Below, in pieces: positions 58,155-64,000 of a stretch of 64,000 bases of DNA (position 1 is its first letter; every line of letters begins with the position of its first letter). The notes below the pieces were generated by a model. That model made no database searches. It was given only the letters and a program-made list of their open reading frames with translations, and had not been told where the DNA came from. The position numbers were made by a program, and so were the translations under genes. The stretch is from Gammaproteobacteria bacterium RIFCSPHIGHO2_12_FULL_63_22. Its GTDB lineage: Bacteria; Pseudomonadota; Gammaproteobacteria; Xanthomonadales; Xanthomonadaceae. The stretch covers positions 124,001 to 188,000 of the forward strand of contig MGYJ01000078.1 of the NCBI GenBank assembly GCA_001801685.1. The letters are read 5' to 3'.

Positions 58155-58773
58155 AGATTCGGCCTTGCGGGCCGGTGATCCGCGCATCGCGGACCTGGCC
58201 TGGGACAAACAGGCCGGCCTGCTGCCGGCCGTCGTGCAGGACGCGGGCAATGGCCGCGTGCTGATGCTCGGCTACATGGATCGCGAGGCGCTCGCGAAAA
58301 CTCTCGAGTCCGGGCAAGTCACCTTCTTCAGTCGCAGCAAGCAAAGGCTGTGGACGAAGGGCGAGGGTAGCGGCCACTTCCTGCAGTTGCAATCCATCGA
58401 AACCGATTGCGACGGCGACACCTTGCTGGTGCAGGCGCTGCCCCAGGGTCCGACCTGCCACCTCGGTCGCACCAGTTGTTTTCCCTCGGCGCCCGGCAAT
58501 TTCCTGGCGGACCTGGATGGCGTGATCGCCGCCCGGGAACGGGACCGGCCCGAAGGCAGCTACAGCACGCGTCTGTTCGAAGCGGGCACGCGCCGCATCG
58601 CGCAGAAGGTGGGCGAGGAGGGCGTGGAAACTGCCCTGGCCGCGGTGGCGCAGGACGACGCCGAGCTGCTGGGTGAATCGGCCGACCTGCTGTACCACCT
58701 GCTGGTGTTGCTGCGCGCACGTGGACTGTCGCTGGGTGACGCGGTGGCGGTACTCGAACAACGGCACCGATAA
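58144..58773 (+). CDS. hisI: Bifunctional phosphoribosyl-AMP cyclohydrolase/phosphoribosyl-ATP pyrophosphatase
   Basis: A 209-aa HisIE fusion. The N-terminal cyclohydrolase (about 1-120) has [32 protein letters not shown] and metal ligands in [10 protein letters not shown]. The C-terminal pyrophosphatase (about 120-209) has [13 protein letters not shown] and [13 protein letters not shown]. It ends the his operon hisGDCBHAFI; the enterobacterial-like order with hisI(E) last is kept. Confidence 0.96.
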   Translation: MTSEDSALRAGDPRIADLAWDKQAGLLPAVVQDAGNGRVLMLGYMDREALAKTLESGQVTFFSRSKQRLWTKGEGSGHFLQLQSIETDCDGDTLLVQALPQGPTCHLGRTSCFPSAPGNFLADLDGVIAARERDRPEGSYSTRLFEAGTRRIAQKVGEEGVETALAAVAQDDAELLGESADLLYHLLVLLRARGLSLGDAVAVLEQRHR

Positions 58774-58809
58774 CCGCGATAATCGTCGCCTCATCCCGGG
58801 ATATTCCCT

Positions 58810-60423
58810 ATGCGCGCGACCCATTCGTCCCTTCACTGCGTCCTCTTGCTGACCCTCTTCGCGTCATATGTCTGCCACGCGGATACCACCACGCCAGGCA
58901 CGCTGTCTTGCACGGGCACCGTCTTCATCGATCGCGACAACGACGGCCTGCGCGACAAGCGCGAGAGGGGCCTGCCCAACGTCGCGGTGTCCGACGGCGA
59001 AAGCATCGTTCGCAGCGACAAACGCGGTCGCTACGTGCTGGATGCGAAACCGGCGCGCAGCGTCTTCATCATCAAGCCTGCCGGCTACGTTGCCCCGCTT
59101 CGCGGCGACGGCTTGCCGGACACCTGGATCAACCTGCAACCCGAGGCAGGTCCGAAGCTGCGCTACGGCGGCGTACCTGTGTCGACGGCCGGCGGCTGCC
59201 GCGATTTCGCATTGCGCACCGCGCCGAAGCCCACGTCCGCCGCGTTGGACGTGCTGGTGTTCGGCGACCCGCAACTGAAGTCCATGGTGGATGCCGACTA
59301 CTATGCGCGGGATATCGTCGCGCCCCTGCAGGGCAAGCCGGCGGCGCGCCTCGGAATCACCCTCGGCGACCTGGTCAACGACGACCTGTCCCTGTTTCCC
59401 GCGCTCAAGGCCACCGATGCGCGCCTCGGCCTGCCCTGGCTGCATGCGCCCGGCAACCACGACATCGATTTCGATGCGCCGCGCGACGAACACTCGCTCG
59501 ACAGCTTCCGCCATGCTTTCGGCCCGGATACCTACGCCTGGGAAGAAGACCAGGCCAACTTCGTCGTTCTCGACGACGTCATCTACCTGCCGGGCCAGCA
59601 ACCGCAGTACATCGGCGGCCTGCGCGAACCGCAGTTCGCCTTCCTCGAGTCCTATCTCGCCACGGCAGCCAAGGATCGCCTGCTGGTCCTGTCCATGCAC
59701 ATCCATCTGTACGATGCCGTGCCCGGCGTCGAGACCTTTCGCAAGGCCGATCGCGAACGGCTTTTCGCACTGCTGAAGCCATTCCCGAGCGTGCTCGTGC
59801 TCAGCGCACATGCGCACAAGCAATCGCACGTCTTCCACGACGCAGCCACGGGCTGGCAGGGCGCCCGGCCCTTGCACGAGTACAACGTCGGCGCGACCTG
59901 CGGAACGTACTGGACGGGCGTGAAGGATGCGACAGGCATTCCCGCCGCGACGATGAACGACGGCACGCCCAATGGCTATGCCCGCCTGCGGGTGCAAAAC
60001 GGCAAGGCCGACCTGCGCTGGTTCGCGGCGCGGGCACCGCTCGATTACCAGATCAACCTGCATGGCCCGAAGGTGTTGCGTCGCGGCGAATGGCCGGGCA
60101 TCGGCCTGTATGCGAACGTCTTCATGGGCCACGCCGACACGCCCGTTGAAATGCGCATCGACGAGGGCCCGTGGAAGCCAATGAAACGCGTCCTGCAAGC
60201 CGATCCCGCAATGCTTGAACAAAACCTGCTCGATGATGCCGCCGACCAGCTGCGCGGTTATGACCGTGCGCCCGAGGCGGTGCCTTCCGCGCATCTGTGG
60301 CGGCTGTCGCTGCCTACCGATCTCTCGCCCGGGACGCACAAGGTGCAGGTGCGCGCGGTGCTGGACGGCTTTGGCGAAGCCCGTGCGGAAACCAGCTATC
60401 GCCTGGACATCGCGACGCCCTGA
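58810..60423 (+). CDS. Exported calcineurin-like metallophosphoesterase with N-terminal beta domain
   Basis: A 537-aa secreted protein. Signal peptide: SSLHCVLLLTLFASYVCHA. Residues 30-130 form a SdrD_B/Cna-like beta domain (GTVFIDRDNDGLRDKRERGL, NVAVSDGESIVRSDKRGRY). The phosphoesterase core (about 140-365) shows GDPQ, GDLVND, GNHDID, MHIHLYD and SAHAHKQSH, a nearly complete metallophosphatase set. A C-terminal beta domain follows (about 400-535). Substrate is unknown. It follows hisI by 36 bases; GATAAT at 58778-58783 may give it its own promoter. Confidence 0.85.
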   Translation: MRATHSSLHCVLLLTLFASYVCHADTTTPGTLSCTGTVFIDRDNDGLRDKRERGLPNVAVSDGESIVRSDKRGRYVLDAKPARSVFIIKPAGYVAPLRGDGLPDTWINLQPEAGPKLRYGGVPVSTAGGCRDFALRTAPKPTSAALDVLVFGDPQLKSMVDADYYARDIVAPLQGKPAARLGITLGDLVNDDLSLFPALKATDARLGLPWLHAPGNHDIDFDAPRDEHSLDSFRHAFGPDTYAWEEDQANFVVLDDVIYLPGQQPQYIGGLREPQFAFLESYLATAAKDRLLVLSMHIHLYDAVPGVETFRKADRERLFALLKPFPSVLVLSAHAHKQSHVFHDAATGWQGARPLHEYNVGATCGTYWTGVKDATGIPAATMNDGTPNGYARLRVQNGKADLRWFAARAPLDYQINLHGPKVLRRGEWPGIGLYANVFMGHADTPVEMRIDEGPWKPMKRVLQADPAMLEQNLLDDAADQLRGYDRAPEAVPSAHLWRLSLPTDLSPGTHKVQVRAVLDGFGEARAETSYRLDIATP

Positions 60424-60428
60424 GCTGC

Positions 60429-60473
60429 GGCGACCTGAAGCGCGTCGACCCGAGGCGCGGCAACCTGCCGCGC
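60429..60473 (+). repeat. Three imperfect 15-bp tandem repeats between convergent genes
   Basis: Units GGCGACCTGAAGCGC (60429), GTCGACCCGAGGCGC (60444) and GGCAACCTGCCGCGC (60459) lie between the phosphoesterase stop and the mtnC stop. The shared pattern is G-C-ACC-G---GCGC. No terminator hairpin is obvious. Confidence 0.6.
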
Positions 60474-60481
60474 GGCGAAAA

Positions 60482-61174
60482 TCACTCGAGCGCGTTGCTG
60501 AAACTTTCGACCCGGCGATGGCCGTGGCAGGCCTCGCCTGTGCGCGGCTGCGGGTAGTCCTCGCGACGGTCCACCAGCACCGTCTGCATGCCGGCTTCGC
60601 GCGCGGCATCGAGTTCTTCCACCACGTCCGACAGGAAAACCACCTCGCTTGCAGGCAGTGCCAGCGCGCCCAGCACGTTGCGATAACTCTGCGCTTCGCG
60701 CTTGCCGCCGACCGCCGTGTCGAAATAGCCGTTGAACAAACTGCGCAGGTCTCCGGCGCTGCTATGGCCGAACAGCAGCTTCTGCGCCGCCACCGATCCG
60801 GATGAATACACGAACATCGGATGGCCGTCGGCCTTCCATTGCCGAAGCGCGGCGACCGCATCGGGATAGACATGCGCGACGTATTCACCGCTGGCATAGC
60901 CATCGGCCCAGATCAGGCCCTGCAGCGCCTTCAATGCCGGATGCTTGCGGTCCTCGTCGATCCAGCCCTGCAGCAGCTCGACGATCATGTCGTCCTGGCA
61001 CATCGATCCGGCATCCACCGCGGCCTGGTCCAGCCAGTAACGCACTTCGGGTTCACCGCCATGCTGGCGGACGAATCCGGGAAGCGCACGCCGCGCGTAC
61101 GGAAACAGCACATCCTTCACGAAGGAAATCGAACTGGTCGTGCCCTCGATGTCGGTCAGGATGGTGTGCTTCAC
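60482..61174 (-). CDS. mtnC: Enolase-phosphatase MtnC
   Basis: HAD-family enzyme that enolises and dephosphorylates diketo-methylthiopentyl phosphate to acireductone in methionine salvage. The start is GTG 61174 (GTGA overlap with the mtnD stop). The 230-aa protein has [20 protein letters not shown] with D8 and E10 at the active site, [15 protein letters not shown] and [16 protein letters not shown]. Third gene of the mtnB-mtnD-mtnC operon. Confidence 0.95.
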   Translation of the reverse strand: MKHTILTDIEGTTSSISFVKDVLFPYARRALPGFVRQHGGEPEVRYWLDQAAVDAGSMCQDDMIVELLQGWIDEDRKHPALKALQGLIWADGYASGEYVAHVYPDAVAALRQWKADGHPMFVYSSGSVAAQKLLFGHSSAGDLRSLFNGYFDTAVGGKREAQSYRNVLGALALPASEVVFLSDVVEELDAAREAGMQTVLVDRREDYPQPRTGEACHGHRRVESFSNALE

Positions 61175-61731
61175 CCGTTGGCGCCGGTGTTGTCAAAGCG
61201 CGGGAATTTCTGCGCCAGGTCGGTGCCGGTGAAATGCCCGACCCAGCCATCCGGTTCGGTGAAGAATCGAACCGCGATGAAGTGGGGCGCCGGGCCCATG
61301 TCGAACCAGTGCCTGGTGCTGTCGGGCACGCCGATCAGGTCGCCCTGTTCGCACAGGATTTCATAGACGCGATCGCCGACGTGCAGGGTGAACAATCCCG
61401 AGCCGGCGACGAAGAAACGCACTTCGTCTTCCTTGTGGAAATGTTCGTCCAGGAATTTCTTGCGCATCGCCTCGCGGTCCGGATGGTCCGGCGCGATGCT
61501 GACCACATCCACGGTGCGAAAGCCCTTTTCCTGCACGATCTCGTCGATATGGCTCTTGTAGGCGGCAAGCACCGCTTCGTGGCTTGCGCCCGGCTCAAGG
61601 TCGGCGGTTGCCTGCCATTGCTCGAAGCGCACGCCGATCTTGCCCAGTTGCTCGGCAATGAACTCGTGGGTGGACGTAATCAGCATCGGATGCACGGGAT
61701 CGGCTTCCGAAAAAATCCGCAGGCGGCTCAT
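61171..61731 (-). CDS. mtnD: Acireductone dioxygenase MtnD
   Basis: Metal-dependent cupin dioxygenase. With iron it gives the keto-acid precursor of methionine; with nickel it gives an off-pathway product. ATG 61731 gives [20 protein letters not shown], 186 aa. Metal ligands are H97, H99, E103 and H141 ([13 protein letters not shown] and [10 protein letters not shown]), one residue offset from the Klebsiella numbering I recall. It overlaps mtnB and mtnC by four bases each. Confidence 0.96.
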   Translation of the reverse strand: MSRLRIFSEADPVHPMLITSTHEFIAEQLGKIGVRFEQWQATADLEPGASHEAVLAAYKSHIDEIVQEKGFRTVDVVSIAPDHPDREAMRKKFLDEHFHKEDEVRFFVAGSGLFTLHVGDRVYEILCEQGDLIGVPDSTRHWFDMGPAPHFIAVRFFTEPDGWVGHFTGTDLAQKFPRFDNTGANG

Positions 61732-62363
61732 GAGCGCAACTTCCTCATCTCCAGTTCGCAGTTCAACAGGAATTCGAAGGCTTCCAGGTGGCGCCGGGCC
61801 TCGGCCATGTCGCGGCCCCAGGCATACATGCCATGGCCCTCGATCAGGTAACCCCACATGGTTCCGCGGTCGAGCAATACATCCACCTGCGCGGCCAACG
61901 TGGGAATGCACTGGTTGTTGGCCAGCACCGGCACGTCCATCTCGGTGTCATGCGTTTCCTGGCCGCGGAAGGCCTTGATCAGCTCGTAGTCTTCGAAGCG
62001 CACGTGGCCGGCGCCGGCGTACAGCCGCGATGCCAGGGTCTGCGCCAGCGAGTGGGTGTGCAGCACGCAGCCCACGTCCGGCAGGCGGGCGTAAAGTTGC
62101 GTGTGCAGCACGGTTTCCGCCGACGGCTTCTGGCCCTCGTGCACGGCCTTGCCGGTGTAGTCCACCACCATGATGTCGTCCGGTTTCAGTCGGCCCTTGT
62201 CGCGGCCGGACACCGTAACCGCCACGTGCCTGTCGTCCAGGCGCATGGAAAAATTGCTGCTGGTGGCCGGGGTCCAGCCAAGCGCGGAAAGCTCGCGGGT
62301 GGCGGCAACGATTTCCCCGGCAAGGGCGGCGAGGCGGGCGTGGTCGTAGCTGGGCGTTTCCAT
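61728..62363 (-). CDS. mtnB: Methylthioribulose-1-phosphate dehydratase MtnB
   Basis: Class II aldolase-fold zinc enzyme acting before MtnC in methionine salvage. The 211-aa protein has [45 protein letters not shown] and [13 protein letters not shown], with metal histidines in HTHS and near GHG. First gene of mtnBDC, all with four-base overlaps. The preceding steps are covered in part by mtnP at 13451; mtnA is not in the window. Confidence 0.95.
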   Translation of the reverse strand: METPSYDHARLAALAGEIVAATRELSALGWTPATSSNFSMRLDDRHVAVTVSGRDKGRLKPDDIMVVDYTGKAVHEGQKPSAETVLHTQLYARLPDVGCVLHTHSLAQTLASRLYAGAGHVRFEDYELIKAFRGQETHDTEMDVPVLANNQCIPTLAAQVDVLLDRGTMWGYLIEGHGMYAWGRDMAEARRHLEAFEFLLNCELEMRKLRS

Positions 62364-62472
62364 GGGCGATAGTCTAGCGAAAGCCGATTGCCATCGCTGC
62401 GCCGATTGGCTTGACCGCGATCAAGTCGTCTTCACGGCGCAGGATTACACTAGTGTTTTCCAGGAGCCTGCC

Positions 62473-62787
62473 ATGAGCGAAATCCGTGATAACCGCCGTC
62501 GTTTCCTGCTGAAGGCCGTCGTGGCCGCCACCGCGCTGCCGCTGTTGGGCCGGATGTCTCCCGTTCAGGCAGCACCGCTGCCCAAGCTGCCGCTGACCAA
62601 CGCACAGGCCAAGGCCCTCAGCTACACCGAGGACGCCAGCAAGACCAAGCACGCCGCGTTCAAGCCCGGCAGCAACTGCGCCAACTGCCAGTTCTTCACC
62701 GCTGCCACGGGCGCCTGCACGCTGTTCCCGGGCTTCAGCGTTGCCCCGAAGGGCTGGTGCTCGGCCTGGGCCAAGAAAGCCGCCTGA
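62473..62787 (+). CDS. High-potential iron-sulfur protein (HiPIP)
   Basis: A periplasmic 4Fe-4S electron carrier, 104 aa. ATG 62473 follows a CAGGAG site and opens a Tat signal (NRRRFLLKAVVAATALPLL). Four cluster cysteines are in the family spacing: C69, C72, C82 and C96 (NCANCQFF, ACTLFPG, GWCSAW). It is monocistronic, between the divergent mtn operon and rmuC. Possible partners are a terminal oxidase or cytochrome bc1; none is adjacent. Confidence 0.94.
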   Translation: MSEIRDNRRRFLLKAVVAATALPLLGRMSPVQAAPLPKLPLTNAQAKALSYTEDASKTKHAAFKPGSNCANCQFFTAATGACTLFPGFSVAPKGWCSAWAKKAA

Positions 62788-62864
62788 GCAAGCCGCCTGA
62801 GCTTTCTCTGCGCATGAGACGCCCGGCCGCTTAGAATCGCCAGGTCCTTGCAAGGGAATCGCGG

Positions 62865-64000
62865 ATGGAACTGCTGATCTGGGTCGTCGTGGCGCTGGCC
62901 ATCGTGCAACTGTTGGCCCTGTTCGCGCTCTGGCGCCGGCAATCGCAGTCCCGGCCGGGGGCTGAGCTCGAGGCCCGCTTCAGCCAGCTGCTGTCCGACA
63001 TCGACCGGGTCGAGCGCGGCGTGCGCGAGGAACACCGGACCGGGCGCGGCGAATCACAGGCCGCGTTCGCCGGCTTCGACCAGCGCCTGGGCCAGTTCAC
63101 CGAACGCACCCAGGAAGGCCTCGCCAGCCTGCGCCAGGCCCTGGCCGAAGACGCCCGCGCCGGGCGCAACGAATCCGGCGCCGGCCTGCAGCGCTTCGAA
63201 GCCGCCCTGCAACTGCGCCTGGAAAAATTGAACGAAACCACCGAACGTCGCCTCGGCGAAGTGCGCCTGACCCTGGAAGGGCGCCTGTCGGAACTGCAGA
63301 AGGACAACGCCGCCAAGCTCGAGCAGATGCGCCAGACCGTGGACGAAAAATTGCAGTCCACGCTGGAAGCGCGCCTGGGCGAATCGTTCCGCATGGTCCA
63401 GCAGCAGCTCGAGCAGGTCCAGCGTGGCCTCGGCGAAATGCAGAGCCTCGCCACCGGCGTCGGCGACCTGAAGCGCGTGCTCGGCAACGTCAAGACCCGC
63501 GGCATCTTCGGCGAAGTGCAACTGGCCGCGATCCTCGAGCAGATGCTCACCATCGACCAGTACGCCACCAACATCGCCACCGCGCCAGGCAGCAGCGAGC
63601 GCGTCGAGTTCGCGATCCGCCTTCCCGGCCACACCGACTCGGCGGAAAGCCCGGTCTGGCTGCCGATCGACGCCAAGTTCCCGCGCGAAGACTACGAGCG
63701 CCTGCTCGACGCGCAGGAAAACGCCGACCTCGAGGGCGCCACACAAGCCGGGGCTGCACTGGAACGGCGCATGCGCGACGAAGCGAAGAGCATCTCGACC
63801 AAATACGTCTCGCCGCCGCATACCGCGGACTTCGCCATCATGTTCCTGCCGACCGAAGGCCTGTACGCCGAAGTGTTGCGGCGCCCCGGGCTGGTGGAGG
63901 CCTTGCAGCGCGACCATCGCGTGGTGATCGCCGGCCCGACCACGCTGTCGGCCATCCTCAATTCATTGCGCATGGGCTTCCGCACGCTGGCGATCGAGAA
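62865..64000 (+). CDS. rmuC: DNA recombination protein RmuC (3' end outside window)
   Basis: ATG 62865 opens MELLIWVVVALAIVQLLALF, an N-terminal membrane anchor, followed by a long coiled-coil region (about residues 30-200, rich in Glu, Arg, Gln and Leu) and the RmuC nuclease-like domain from about residue 205. Diagnostic segments are WLPIDAKFPREDYERLL, KYVSPPHTADFAIMFLPTEG and GPTTLSAILNSLRMGFRTLA. The frame runs to the end of the window with no stop, 378 codons visible. RmuC limits inversions at short inverted repeats in E. coli. Confidence 0.94.
   Translation, partial: MELLIWVVVALAIVQLLALFALWRRQSQSRPGAELEARFSQLLSDIDRVERGVREEHRTGRGESQAAFAGFDQRLGQFTERTQEGLASLRQALAEDARAGRNESGAGLQRFEAALQLRLEKLNETTERRLGEVRLTLEGRLSELQKDNAAKLEQMRQTVDEKLQSTLEARLGESFRMVQQQLEQVQRGLGEMQSLATGVGDLKRVLGNVKTRGIFGEVQLAAILEQMLTIDQYATNIATAPGSSERVEFAIRLPGHTDSAESPVWLPIDAKFPREDYERLLDAQENADLEGATQAGAALERRMRDEAKSISTKYVSPPHTADFAIMFLPTEGLYAEVLRRPGLVEALQRDHRVVIAGPTTLSAILNSLRMGFRTLAIE

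Noticed and set aside
62779-62802. Duplicated GCCGCCTGAGC at the end of the HiPIP gene
   Set aside because: Two 11-bp copies only, probably a small local duplication; no structure or feature is associated with it.

Overview
The window is GC-rich DNA from a gammaproteobacterium of the order Xanthomonadales (Xanthomonas, Lysobacter or Rhodanobacter relatives). The best marker is the arginine cluster. It has a transcarbamylase matching the N-acetylornithine type, an M20 deacetylase in the acetylcitrulline-deacetylase position and an ArgB kinase fused to an acetyltransferase domain, followed by argC, argH, proB and proA. This acetylated-citrulline arginine route is characteristic of Xanthomonadales. 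A mucD-lepA-lepB-DUF4845-rnc-era-recO block and a his operon led by a TrpR-like regulator fit the same assignment. Almost everything is chromosomal housekeeping. No phage, insertion sequence, transposase or CRISPR array was seen.

Layout. 1-7.0 kb: periplasmic protease MucD (5' end outside the window), then lepA, lepB, DUF4845, rnc, era, recO, tightly packed. 7.0-14.2 kb: REC-Hpt protein, a YdbH-like protein with a DUF1318 lipoprotein, rlmD, and nagZ-hpt-mtnP. 14.2-21.9 kb: a cold-shock gene with a long leader, a small membrane protein, an SDR, photolyase, pirin, a cytochrome b561/molybdenum oxidoreductase pair, a wax ester synthase and msrA. 21.9-29.2 kb: a catabolic island (ureohydrolase, mmsA, ald, bauA, PuuR-like regulator, aldehyde dehydrogenase) whose steps converge on beta-alanine and acetyl-CoA. 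29.2-33.2 kb: a secreted metalloprotease gene between two copies of a roughly 465-bp giant imperfect palindrome. 33.2-35.7 kb: sufE, cysS and a glycine-zipper protein. 35.7-45.9 kb: the arginine/proline operon behind a possible attenuator. 46-51.3 kb: tRNA-Pro(CGG), hisS, an enlarged histidine ammonia-lyase-like gene and a 7TMR-DISM diguanylate cyclase. 51.3-58.8 kb: a TrpR-like regulator and hisGDCBHAFI. 58.8-64 kb: an exported phosphoesterase, the methionine-salvage operon mtnBDC, a HiPIP and rmuC (3' end outside the window).

How the genes work together. The arg, pro and his operons supply amino acids. mtnP with hpt, and mtnBDC, recycle methylthioadenosine products. The 22-29 kb island probably burns guanidino compounds or polyamines through beta-alanine and malonate semialdehyde, with alanine dehydrogenase regenerating pyruvate.

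Most notable signals: (1) the paired giant palindromes, whose arms co-vary between copies; (2) a near-perfect 30-bp palindrome lying exactly on the predicted promoter of the TrpR-like gene ahead of hisG, with a predicted leaderless start; (3) an Arg-codon leader ORF with alternative terminator/antiterminator pairings ahead of argF'. All function calls come from reading the sequence; no database search was run.
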